From Bedellia somnulentella (lineage: Eukaryota; Arthropoda; Insecta; Lepidoptera; Bedelliidae): a DNA stretch of 64,000 nucleotides. Made by a program: the position numbers and the translations under genes. The stretch covers positions 15,376,001 through 15,440,000 of the forward strand of contig OY755171.1 in the NCBI GenBank assembly GCA_963576735.1, read 5' to 3'. Shown here one piece after another: positions 45,879-58,900 of the stretch (position 1 is the first letter of the stretch; each line of letters opens with the position of its first letter). The notes below the pieces were generated by a model. That model was not told the origin of the DNA and ran no database searches. It saw nothing but the letters and a program-made list of their open reading frames with translations.

Positions 45879-46246
45879 ACCGTAGTCTAGCCCTGTCTCA
45901 GCTTCGTTCTTCTTGGCAATCAAGATGGGACGGTGCTAGTAAGGGTTTGTTTTACAAATCTGTTCAACCAACAATTCCTAGTAAAGCCTGGTTTTCGAAA
46001 CTCAAAAAACTATCTAAGTTCATAACTTCAATTTTAATTCGACTTCGAATTGGTCATTGTTGTTCCCCAGTGTTTTTAAATAAAATAAGAGTTCGGGATA
46101 GTTCGTTGTATTCACAACGATGGATGGAATGGATGAAGGCTCCTTGGATCACATATTTTTTTCTTGCCCCCAAAATTCCGCTTTTAATTTATACTCAGCT
46201 ATACCCAAGATTAAGATTCCGCTTCCGACTAATTTTAATAGCATGA
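45879..46246 (+). pseudogene. Jockey-type ORF2 C-terminal tail
   Basis: SSWQSRWDGASKGLFYKSVQ and FITSILIRLRIGHCCSPVFL match the post-RNase H tail of Jockey-group ORF2, which ends in a Cys/His-containing region. This is the last piece of the element starting at 43714. Confidence 0.65.
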
Positions 46247-46705
46247 TTTCCTTTTTTTCCTCCTCCCTGATTTAATTATAGCTCTTGACAAGTTTATCAG
46301 GATGAACAATATTAAATTATAAATATGTTTTCTTTTACTTTTTATAATTTGTTTCTGTTTGATTCGTTATCAGGTTTATATAAGTTGTAATTATTATGTA
46401 AATAATTTTTCTTTCTCTTCATGTCCTCGGGTTTTTTTTAGTTTTTATATTGCCTTTAAATATCTATTTGATTTTTTGTATACTATATTTTCGCGTTGAT
46501 TTCACTTATATCTTGCAAGATCTCATCACGTGGTTCGTGGCAGAATTGTTGCAATAACTAAAGCGACAGATAGCGCCCACTTAAAAAAAAAAAAGAAAGA
46601 AAGAAAAACAGCGAATCAAATCAAATTGGCTGTGCGGCGCGCTAATTGTTGCCAAATTTTCTTTGCTTTACTGATTCCAATTACTTCAGATAAATTTTAT
46701 TTATA
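46247..46705 (+). promoter_or_regulatory. Gemin5: Presumed Gemin5 promoter and 5'UTR
   Basis: No repeat was recognised after about 46520. A short GC-richer patch (GGCTGTGCGGCGCGCTAATT, 46629-46648) precedes the ATG by about 60 bp. The transcription start cannot be fixed from sequence alone. Confidence 0.4.
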
Positions 46706-46905
46706 ATGGATGAATCGTTATTGATTCCATCTCCTAATTGGGGTCAGGGCGCTGGGATAACAGCAAGCATCGATAACTGGATATTCTATGGAAGAACTCC
46801 TAAAAATCTCTGTATTTTGGAGCCGGTACCCACTGAGTACAATGCGGTTATTATTGATTCTACAGGATATAAAGCCCATATCATTCCTAACGTTCACCAA
46901 GACAC
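46706..46905 (+). CDS. Gemin5: Gemin5 exon 1
   Basis: ATG in context ATAATGG. Encodes MDESLLIPSPNW, then the first propeller strand NWIFYGRTPKNLCILE, to HQD. Donor GACAC|GTGAGT, phase 2. Confidence 0.9.
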
Positions 46906-49900
46906 GTGAGTAAATTTTCATACTTAATTTTTAATTCATTCATCAGTTTTCTTTTTCTCATAAGGTTATCAAAAGTAATTCCAATTTCTTTTTGTTTCTT
47001 ATGCTCACACCCATTACTCCCATCTGGGTAAGCAGCGACTATCTATCACCATTTTTCACAATCTTGTCAACTCTCTCTTCTACATTTATCATTCTTCTCA
47101 TACATGTTCATTTGTTTTTTTCACTTTGGACATTCACATTTGCATTAACTTTTTTTTTGTTTTTTATGTTTTAATACATACAGTCTTAATTATTAATGAT
47201 ATAATAATAATTTACCAATTTCTTGATGCAGAATTACAAGTATTGAAGTATCTCCAGAATGGCCTAATAAGCGGATATTCCTAACTGGAAGTGCTGATGG
47301 TACTGTTAAACAATGGTTGATAACACACACAGATGGACAGATAAAAGTTAAAACTACACATGCACATGATGTGTTGGCCAGAGAAAAGGAGGTAAGGCTA
47401 TTAAGATTTAATTAAGTAACAACAGTTGAAAGTTTTATTTAGAAAAATACATTTATCTGATTTAAGAAGAATCATTCTGATTTAATTTTGTGCATTGGCA
47501 AATAAATCTCCATGTTTCCCTTTACTTAACCCGCTGTGCCACCACTAAGCCAAACTACTACTAGACTAGTGTGGGCAGTTTACCAAAATCTGGGAAAGAA
47601 ATTTTAAGTTCATACCTCTATTTTGTACTGCTCATACAACATCAATGACAATTGATGTTGTTGATGATTAGTTTATACCACTATTTTGTACTCTGCATAC
47701 ACCAGCAATGTTTAATTAGTACTGTATCTTAACAAATATGAGAACCAAAGTTGGTTCAAATTATACAGATCTGAAAATCAATATAAGTTAAGGAGGTGCT
47801 GTATAATGTAGGCTTAGAATGGCATACATATCTGTTGCTTTGTAGGACTCTGTAGTTGATTTGAAAAAACGGAACCTTTTGTTATTTATCCTATTTGGTT
47901 GGAGCTAAGTAATTTATTTCTCAAAATTAGCTACTGAAAGCCTATTAGAAAATAAAATTGAGTAATAATCTGTGTAGTGTGGGCTACCCTGTGTTGTGTC
48001 GACTTAGAATGCTGTGTAGTGTTGGTTTAGAATAGCACTATCCCATTTCTTCCTGTGAATGTTCATAAGAGGCGGCTGAGGGTATTGGAGCTTTTTAAGT
48101 GGTTTTTGGGCGATGCGGTTGGAGACCTTTATTTTAGAATCTTATTCCCTCACAAATTCCACATTCACACAAAAGTGGCTGAGGAATGTCGTATTCTTTA
48201 GCTCTCGCTACTCTTTTTAGGGATTTATAGCTTATAATCACAGTATGAAAGTTACGGAGGGTGCTCTTTTAGTTTTACTATATTGTTGTGGATATAATAT
48301 TGGTTTACAATGCATTATAATCATAGAAAGTTATAAAGTTATATAAAAAAGGAAGGTTTCCCACATCTGTAAAGCTAGTACAGATTATATTCTGTAAACT
48401 TTGATACTCTCTGCTTATGTTATATCTCAGTGGATTATAAATTTATCCATTCCTAACTATTACAATATTTGTTTGCGATTTTTAGTACTTAAGTTTTATT
48501 ACACTATTAATTTTTATTCAAGTCTCCTATGAATCCATGTACACCCAGCTGTTTTTCTTATAAATTCTATAAGTTTTGTAGTTACCATCACTCATCATAT
48601 ATCAGACTTTTAAAAGTCATTAGTGGCAGAGTTTATAAGCTGCAAAAAGGTTGAATAATTATTGATTCAAAATTATAGCTCCTCACCTCCCCACAGCCCA
48701 TATACTACAGCTACATTATAGCTACTCCTAGTTTATAGCTCATAAACTTAAGAGCGACGCTGTATAAGCAGGTGTAACACTGTCCAGTCACTTCTATTCA
48801 ATGCCAGCTTCTTGATCTCTTGGTAAGACATGATGTCCGTCAGAATTCGTCATCGTCTCTTCTTGGCCTTCCCTTCATCCCTTCCTCAATGATGTTTCTT
48901 ATAAAATCGTCGTGTCTTATCAAGTGGCCCAGCATTTTGCCTCGTCTGTCCTCAATAGCTCTCATCAGCTGTCTCTTTTCCTTCACTTTTTCAAGTACTT
49001 CTTCGTTTGTTATGTGATAGATTTGCTGTACCCTAAAATATTTTCAGGCAGTAGTTGGGGCTGGTTACTGCAATGAAGTGTACACGATTACAGCAGGCTC
49101 GTACGGCAGTATCGTGAAATGGGATATCAACTCGAATGTTGTTAGGACTTACAATCATTTGCTGAGGGGTTTTAAACCATCCTGCTTTAGTTGTTCTCGG
49201 CATACACTGTTGCAAGCAGCTGTCGGAACTAAGCAGGGAGTTGTCTTTTTACTGGATTTAAATGGTAAGTAATGGTTGTTAGTATATTGAGATCAACCTG
49301 ATGTTTAGTAAATAAAATACACAGAATAACTTATAAGTATATCCAATTCCAATTTGTCTTTTCTAAAGTCATATGTGTGGTTAATTTATCATGGTTGCTA
49401 ACGGTGAGGGAAAACATCGCGAGGAAACCCACATGGCTGAGTTGTACTTAGTCATGTGACAGTGTATTCATACAAAACGGCGATAGGCCCGCCCCCTATC
49501 ACGTGAGTACACTGTCTAAGCAAAACGTGGGTACCTTCTCTGGAAACTAGATGGCGCTTGCCATGTGAGTTCAAGAGTATTGGTACCTCTGCCAACCCCT
49601 TCGGGGATAAAACGGCGTGAACGTTTATGTTATGTTATATCCAATTATGGATCGCCACAAATCAAATTAAAATGATAAACAAGGTTACAAAAGTATAGAA
49701 TAGTTTTTTTTACTACATATGCCTACATTTTAGCACATGTAGCTATATCACAATTATTTTTTTATCAGTCTGCATCATTCATGATATAAAAGTAAAACAT
49801 GATCTCTTAGAATTTTTGGGGAAACCATCCATTGTATCACTACCTGTCACTTTTAGAAGTTTCGCTGATGTTATTTATCCACCCTTATTTTGATGATAGA

Positions 49901-52900
49901 AATAATGTGCTTATATAATCTTATTACATTTTTTAAATTATAATATTTTCGGGGAAGGCCTATTTTCAGCAGTTGATGTCCATTAGCTAATGATGACATT
50001 TAATTAAATATTATTTAATATTAAATGGCAATATGGGGGGCTCCCAGTTTTAGGATAATACCTGAAATAAATAAAAAAAAATAAAAAAAAAACTAAATTA
50101 AAGAAAGGTTAGAATTCAAAATAGTCATACGGTTTATTAATTTGCAGGTAATGGAAAGATGTTATACAAAGTACGCGCTCATGACGAAGAATTACTGAGT
50201 CTTAGTTGGTGTCCGCAAAGCAAAGTAGATATTGAGTTCCAAACGAAAAGTACATTATCTTCCCGTCTTGATCAGATACGAAACAAACCTGAAGGTGATG
50301 AAAATAAACAAATCAAATCCAAAACACAAGTCAAAGAACCTTTGAATGCCTCAATTAAAGAACCTCTGAATGTCTCAACTAAAGAATCTTTAAATGCATC
50401 AAACCGCGATTCAGCAAATGAATTTGAAGATATAGAAATTGTAGAAGAAGAAGACTTATTTGATATGTACAAAGATCACGAGGACAACGAATTTGGTCAC
50501 AAAAAATATCAACCTGAAGATATTTACGTCAAAGTTGAAAAAGATAAGAAAAAGGATACTGATTATTTAGCTGAATGTATGAAATTGAAAGATACCATAC
50601 TTAAACTCAAGAATGAGCCAGAACCGACATTGTCGTCGTTAGTCGATGCTTTGGAAAATACTCATGTGAGTAATGAAGGTGGTAGTAGCAGTAGCGAACC
50701 GACTTTGTCGTCATTAGTTGATGCCTTGGAAAATACTCATGTGAGTAATGAAGAGAGTAGTAGCAGTAGCAGTAAGAAAGATGTGAACAAGGAGAAATAT
50801 GAGAACTTATTGGCAACTATTGGAAAATATGGGTGGGTACTTTCATGTACTATTTCTTGAATACATACATACATACATACATATTCTCACGCCGTTAGTT
50901 CCCATTGGGGTAGGCAGAGACTATCGATCGCCACTTTGTACGATCCTGGCAAACCTGAATGAATTTTTGAATATCCTTGTTAAAATATTTACTCATTAAC
51001 AACAATGTGAATGGCACATTTATTACAACTACCAATTCTTATTTACTAGAGTTTTCTCATAATAAGTATATCATGACCAAAAATCATGCTAGATGAATCA
51101 TCGCGAAAAATCAGATCACTCTTCTTAAAATTCTATTCTTTTACCAAAGTTTTGAGGAAAAGTCTTATTCTAATATTTTAGTTTCTCAAATTCACTTCAA
51201 ATAATGTGTTAATATTTAGATATTTCTAATATCGGATTAAGCTTATATATAAGGCTTATTCAAATTAATTTCAGCATCATAATGCTGATGGGTAAAATCT
51301 TATGTGTTGTAAACTCTCCTTAAAAGTAGTTACGAATAAAAAAATTAGCTATTCATTTAATTCTAACAAATAAAGTAAAAAAAAATTTCGACATCTGCGG
51401 GGATCGAACCCACGACCTCTGGGTATACGCCCCCGCCGCTCTGCCAATTGAGCTACAGTGTCAAGTGGGTTCTAGTGCGAAATTTTTCCTTCCTTTGTTT
51501 CTTTTAAACTTTTTAAGTAGTGTTAGCATTCCCTACCTCCGATTTTTTTTTACAAATTCGGAGGGCCACTTGTTTATCTTTACAGATAGAATGCAAATGT
51601 TGAGAACGCATAACTATCACATAATTTAAATAATATCTAGTGAAATAATCCCCACATGCGGTTTGCATGAACAAAAACATTCAAATGATTCATTTAATGT
51701 TGGCTATTGTTTAATTTTATATGAATATTGTAGGAAAGTCCGGATATGGTCCAAAACTGGCAAGTTACTAGCAAGTGCCACAGTTGCATCACAACTTATT
51801 AAGAACGCATCGAAAAAGGGCAAAGGGACCCAGGGCGCACCTTTCGTGCTGTGGCTCAAACCAGACAAACTTTTAATTGTAGACAGTTACAGTCAATTGC
51901 TTCAGTGTAATCCTCTTTCCATCGATTGGTAAGTATTATTTTGTTATTGGAATTTATAGCACTTATGCGGAGACATACACACATATATACACTCACGGCT
52001 ATAAACCCCTAGATAGGGTAGCCAGAGCTAAGGAATAAGAAATACCTCAGCCACTTGGAAAGTTAAGTGGGGAAAAGATAGTAAAATAAAGGTTGTTGGT
52101 GATGGGTCTCCAACCTCATCGCCGAAGAATCCCTTAAAAGCCCCAATACCGTTAGTCGCCTCTTACGTACACCCACCGGAAGAAATGGGGTGGCGCTATT
52201 CTAAGCTGACACTACACAATATATTTTAAATTAAAACACACACATTTTAAATTACCATAAACATAAACGTTTACGCCGAATATCCCCGAATATAAATTAA
52301 ACGTATTGCGTAATATCTAGTTTATAAGTTTATTGTCTAATTAACCTTATACAATTTTTACTAGAACACATGTTATTATTTTTACAATTAAAATACAGGG
52401 TGAGACACATAGTGTACATTAGTGTCATTATAGGTCGAACCTGAGCAATGGACACTAATAATTAAAATTTTGTAAATGAATACATAAACTAAGCTTGCTT
52501 TCCTCTAGTAAAGTATTGCAATAAATCTGATACGCCGCAATATTTTTACACACATGCGTACATACATATACTCACGGCCATAAATCCCAAAAAGGGGTAG
52601 CCAGAGCTTTAGAGTTAGAAAATTCTCAGCCACATTTGGAAATTGATAGGGAGCAAGATGGTAGAAATAAATTATCGTAAAAACTTAAAAAAGCCCCATA
52701 CCCTTAGTCATCTTTTACGACACCCGTGGGTAGAAAGGGGTAGTGACATTCTAAGCCGGCACTACACGGCGTAATATTTATACACGATACCACAGATAAT
52801 ATAATACTATACTAGTACAGATACCCAATCCCATACAACGAAGTGTGATGTGCTTAAATACCCTTATTCGACGGGCTATTGCCTAGTTCTTTATTGTTCG

Positions 52901-55900
52901 CTAGATGGCGATAAATTCGTAAAGCACATAACATAATAGTTCAACTTAAGGTCACAGATGTCACTACAAAGTGATTAAAACAAAATGCATAACAAAGCCC
53001 GATATCATAACTCGGCTAATATTAAGAAATGGCGGGCGGCTGCGGGGCGCGCGGGGCGGGGGCGCCTCGGTAACGCGAGCGAGAGAGATTTTATTACTTT
53101 ATGACTTTCTTTCACTAAATGTTTATTTGCAAATTTGCAAATATGGTCAAGGACAAAATCGTCGACAAGGCCAATTGGCCTTACGCAATTGCGTACGAGT
53201 ATTACATCTGTTTGTAGATTTTTGTTTTTAATGTTAACAGAGTCGTTGTCGATATTCGTCTCTGCTCTGTGTCGGCTTAGAATAGCACTACCCCATTTCT
53301 TACCGTGATTGTTCGTAAGAGACGGCTAAAGATATTGGGGCTTTTTGTGTGATTTTAAGGCGATTCTGTTGGAGACCCACCATCACAAATCTTTGTTTTA
53401 TAATCTTATTCAACACAAGTTCCAAAAGTGGCGAACGAATTTCTTATTCCGAAGCTCTGGCTACCCCTTCTAGGGATATATAGTCCAAAATATATGTGTG
53501 TATTTACACATTTATTTATTTAATAACATCGTGCAAGGCGTATTCGTGCTGTAGTGACGACGTGTAATATAATTGCACTACTCCGCATCATTCCGTCAGG
53601 TCAGTGATGTATTGAGCGACTGATTTGAGTTGTTTAGTTTGAGGGTTTAATTTCATTGATTGGTTGGCGATGTGGTGATAAACCACGAATATTTAATAAA
53701 AAATTGTATCTTCCAAGCTGACATTCCACAACCATCTGTGGGTTTGTCGCATTTAAACTTCTGGTTATTACTTCAGAAAACTATAATGTCAGCTCAAAAT
53801 AGTATCATTTAATATTATAAATAATACATTATAATTAATTTTATTGGGTTATGTATGTGGCTCGAATTTCCGAAAACCCATTTCCAAAAACAATGATTCT
53901 TTTATAATCTATTCTCCACATAAATTTGAAAATGTTGAAAGTAGTATGATATTATATTGAAAAAATCGATAGCTTGTTTCAGCTGCAATCATACGGACAT
54001 TTAACTCAAACTCAAACGCTAACGCCGAATATCCCCGAACGGGGTTGGCAGAGGTACCAATACTTCTGATAATCACGTGACATTGTCAACGGGTGTTCAG
54101 AGTACCCACGTTTTGCTCGAACAGTGTACTCACGTGATAGGGGGCAGGCCCATCGCCGTTTTCTACAAATACAATGTCCCAGGGTTAGAAAATTAGTCGT
54201 CTGCAAGATAAGCGGTGTTCTACCCACTGAGCTACTAAGTCGTCATTAAACTACTTTATTTTAATTTATCTAGGTACCTACGCGCTACACCTACAGTAAA
54301 GAATATTTATCCTATTTGTAAAAAGTATTTATCAATCTTGCCACATCACATACTGACATACATATTATTATTTCTCATACAACATTATTACATACATAAA
54401 TATACTTACGACTAAAAATCCCTAGAAGGGGTAGCCAAAGCTTCGAAAAAGTCAATCACCGAGTTATTAATATTAATTCAAAGGTTCACACCGCAAATCC
54501 CCGACGGTAGTGCAGGCAGGGGTACTAATACTAAAAATCTACTTTCTACAACAAAGTACTAACAGATATAAAAATAACATACATACATATACTCACGGCT
54601 ATAAATCCCAAGAAGGGGTAGCCAGAGCTGCAGAGCTAGAAACTCCTCAGTCACATTTAAAAGTTGATAGGGTAGAAAATGGTATAAATAAATTATCGTT
54701 AGTGATGGGCCTCCAAAAATCCCTTAAAAGCCCCAAATACCGTAAGTCGCCTCTTACGTTCACCCATCGGAAGAAATGGGGTAGCGACATTTTAAGGCGA
54801 CGCTACACGCACGGCTAAAAAATAGTGATAAGAAATGGAACAAGGTTATTTTTGAGCGATGCGGCAGGAATTAAAATTACATATATACTCACGCCGTTAG
54901 TTCACATTGGGATAGTTAGAGACTATCGATCGCCACTTTGTACGGCCCTGGCAAACTTGGGACACTTGTCTTTTTAAGCACAGTCTCTTTTTGGTCCAAA
55001 TGTGTACGCCGAGGTCGTTAAAAAAATAAAATCACGTAAAAAGCCCCTATACCCCGTGAGTCGCCTCTTGCAATCACCCACGTGTAGTAATAGGGTAGTG
55101 TTATTTTAAGTCGACAATTATCACCAATTCGATTACTTGGATGGACGCAAATCAAAACAAATAAGATACGTCAGTAAACACCATCTCATTTTGGCGCCAT
55201 CTATTGTCAGTAGTTGAAATCACTAAACATTTTAGGTAAATAGATGTAGTTCTACAATAATCATTTGGGAATACAATTTCATAAAAACAAAAATACAGTT
55301 TTTTTAAATTTTGCTTATAATTGTAATAATTTATGTTTTATGGTATTAAGTGACAAAATAAATTACCGTGTTATATTTATCTAACTGTCTTTTGGCTTTT
55401 TAAACGATAATTAGCCACTTTAGCTTTTTATTTTAAAAGCCGACTATATCTTAACTCCATCTATTGAGCGTAGAGGTAATTAAAAACATTTTGTATGAGA
55501 TGGTATACCATGACGATACTAAATCATAAAGCCTAAGCCAGTTGTAATTTAGATGTTGGTTTCTTAGGCAGGGTAAGAATTAAAGGATTGCCGAATACTA
55601 ATGAATATCTTTAATATGGAACCAGAGTAACAGTGACATAGTGGGTGAATACTTTGTTACTAACGTGACTCATATGTATATGTATATTAACATTTTATTG
55701 TGTATTTTAGTAAAAACAAAATACAATGGTCAATATTACACGCACAACATAAAAAGGGCCTATTCTCAGTATTTGCGGGAAGGTCGCAAACCATGGAAGA
55801 AGATGTTTCTATATGGACGGTGGCACAAGATTGGACCCTTGCGAGATACTCTCTCAAAGAAAATAAGATAACGCAGTTACTTCACACCGCTGGTGGCTTC

Positions 55901-58900
55901 GTATATGCTATAGCTACGTGTCCTTATGATCCCAAGAAGTAAGTAATTTTTAAGACTTTATTTCGATGTGTTTCAAATCTTATATATTTTTCTTACTCAG
56001 ATTATTTGGAATTTAATCGTGTTGGTAAGCAACCTTTTTAAAAGTGTTTTTAGTGTACTGTTATAAACACTAATGTTTGTATGCCAATTAATTTGGAATA
56101 AAAATAATCCTTTACAATCTGACACAGTAAAAGTTGTGGCTGAGTTCTTTTACACTGATATACCATGGGAAGGTACTTAACACTTGTTGTTGTGTAATTT
56201 TTTAGAGTTGCAGTAGCGGTCGGTGATGGAGGCGTGAGAGTTTTAGAGAACGAAACAAGTGACAGTGATGAGTCCAAACTAAAAGTCGGCAATACCATAA
56301 ATTACTGGAGAAATGTTCAGGGAAAAGTATTGGCTGCGGCCTGGCATCCCTCTAGAGAGAATTTACTAGCATTCTCTACTGCCGAATCCAGGGTGAGTTT
56401 GTAACTTAGAACAGTTTTATTGGAGCGAAGCTCCATTTACCCCCGACTTTTGCATTTCGTTGTGATCGTACTCCTCCTAAACGGCTCAACTCAGAACCCT
56501 GAAATTTTGCATGGTTGTCAAGGGCTATGTCTAGATGGTTTATGTCAATTTTGATAAAAATCGGAGGAATAATCACCATTAAAAAATTATAATGTTAGTA
56601 TATGGAAAAATTACGTAAACAAGCCTGCGCGTGAATATAGAATCTATACTAATAATTTCGTCACGGGGTACGGTAGACTCGATCGAAACCTTACCTGAAT
56701 AATAATACATAAAAAAATAATGATTTTGAGTTGACAACATCTATCCGCAAAATTCGGATTGTCGAGTATTTGCTAAATTTTAATGGTGCTGATTGCTGAC
56801 AGACAAATCTTAGTCGCCATATTGACTGTCACCCGATGACATAAACGTTCCGTTTCATTATGTTTTTCAATCGTTTCGCAAAGGACAAGGAGGTTTCGAT
56901 TGAGTCTACCATACTCCTTAACGAAATTTTTATTATAGATACTATATACTTCAGTAGTTGACCTTTCTCGAAAATATTGTTTTTGCCACTTTTGTATCCG
57001 CTCAGTAATGACCACGGCCTTATGACTCCTTTAGTTTGTTTTTGACCTTAGGGTAGATATGGGGTAGATTGATACTGACAGTATTATTTGTTTTTATCCT
57101 TGTTTCATTTTAGAACAGGGTAAAATATAAACTATGCAGCCTATAGTGTTGAGTGAGTCATAAATCCTAGATGTTTAAATATAAACCAAAACTAACTCAA
57201 GGAAGGTAATCTTTGTCGTATGCATAAAAATGTTGGATGTGTAAGAACCTATGGCACTAAAAATAGTCCGGTACACTCTTCGACCCTACTTATAATTATC
57301 ATTATGTTCTATTTATTTTATAATGAGTGCACATTTTGTTTCTTTATATGTATATATTTTCTGACTGCAAAGCAAGTACGTATAATTTAATGTAATGTAT
57401 GTTGCGACTACATTCCATCTTAACACCTCAACTACTGAACTGAAAACTATTTTGGATGGAAATCGGATGCAAAAAATAAAGTCCAAGCGGACGAAGTCGT
57501 GGGCAAAAAGCTTGTAGTGGAATAAATAACATACATACATACATATACTCACGGCTATAAATCCGGCTGTGTAGTGTCAGCTTAGAATAGCACTACCCCA
57601 TTTCCTCCCGTGGGTGCTTTTAAGAGGCGGCTAACGGTATTACGACTATTTAAGTGGTTTTCGGGTGAAGTTATTGGAGACCCGTCACAAACTTTCTTTT
57701 TACAATCGTTTTCCCACTTAATTTCCAAAAGTGGCTGAGGAATTTCTTTTTCTGAAGCTCTAGCTACCGCTTTTTGGTATTTATGGCCGTGAGTATATGA
57801 ATTTATGTAAGAAATAAGCACTTTTGTTTTCCTCCAAGGGCCTATGTGGTCCCTCTATTTCGCAGCTGGCATAACTTACCACTATAACGCATTGGAGAGC
57901 CATTTAGTCATTCTTTCGTTAAAATAAAAACAAAACATGCCAAAAGCAAAGGTGTACACGTCAAAGACTAAAGTCTTGTCGATAGCTACGGCAGTGGGTA
58001 GTCTGATTACGTAGTAATCTCTATATAGTTTGTGGTAATGACAGTTCTATTTCAGTCTCTATTTGTATTAATTTGTTCTGATTGTACTCATTATGCCGAA
58101 AATCGTATTGAAGTAGTCGAATTATTTCATAAAATCTTTCATTGGTCGTGTATTTGTTTGTTGTTTCTCCTTGCATTTGGTAAATATTGTCACAATTCTG
58201 GCAAGTGGATGCAGCGAAGGGCTCTTCGTAACGATGGCAAATTTAGTATGTATGTCGGTATTCAGCCATACGCTAGGATACGGAGGATACCCCTTATTGT
58301 TCGATAGGCCCCCTTAGGCCGCGCGCAGTAAGAGCTACCATGGTGTATCCTAGACTGTTGCCGTCTACCTAGGCAGTTTGTGCTGACTGAAGAAAAGAGT
58401 ATCTATAATAATAATTAATAGATAAAATCAATGAACGAATCTAGACGAATCTATGCCTTGCTAACCTTTAATATTCCTTGAGAACAGATGACTACAAAAG
58501 TAAATTTACTTACTTACTTACTTATACTCACTGCTTTAAATCCCTAGAAGGGGTAGCCAGAGCTAAGGATTTAGAAATTCCTCAGCAACTTTTGGAAAAT
58601 TGAGTGAGGAAAAGATCGTGAAGTGAAGGTTGTTGGTAATGGGTCTTTAAACGCATCGCCCAAAAATCCCTTGAAAGCCCCAATACCGTTAGTCGCCTCT
58701 TACGTACAACCATCGATCGGTAGAAACGGGGTATTGCTATTCTAAACCGACACTACACGGCAACTACCTATATTTTGTACCTAGATGTGTATTATATGCC
58801 AAATTTCACCCGAGTGAAGCTGGGTTTTCATCTAGTTTTTTCATATTCAATCGTTCCAAAGTCACGTCCGTTTGCGCTCCAACAGTTGGGCTTATTCCGT

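Larger units (their letters stand above)
47392..49047 (+). other. Gemin5: Gemin5 intron 2
   Basis: Carries a SINE A (47985-48240) and a LINE C-terminus relic (48775-49030) that ends just before the acceptor. The remainder is AT-rich without features. Confidence 0.8.
50833..51733 (+). other. Gemin5: Gemin5 intron 4
   Basis: Contains an RTE 3' end (50865-50957, minus) with a (CATA)n tail and a family E element (51355-51690). Confidence 0.8.
51929..55710 (+). other. Gemin5: Gemin5 intron 5, repeat-rich
   Basis: SINE A copies at 51985-52225 (-), 52560-52775 (-), 53265-53510 (+) and 54580-54820 (-), fragments at 54390-54440 and 55030-55115, a reverse SINE B (54005-54245), an RTE 3' end (54885-55022, -) and a GC-rich patch (53031-53085). 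No exon was seen. Confidence 0.8.

Noticed and set aside
50607..50816. Minus-strand ORF rich in Tyr, Cys and His
   Set aside because: Antisense of the Gemin5 exon 4 repeats.
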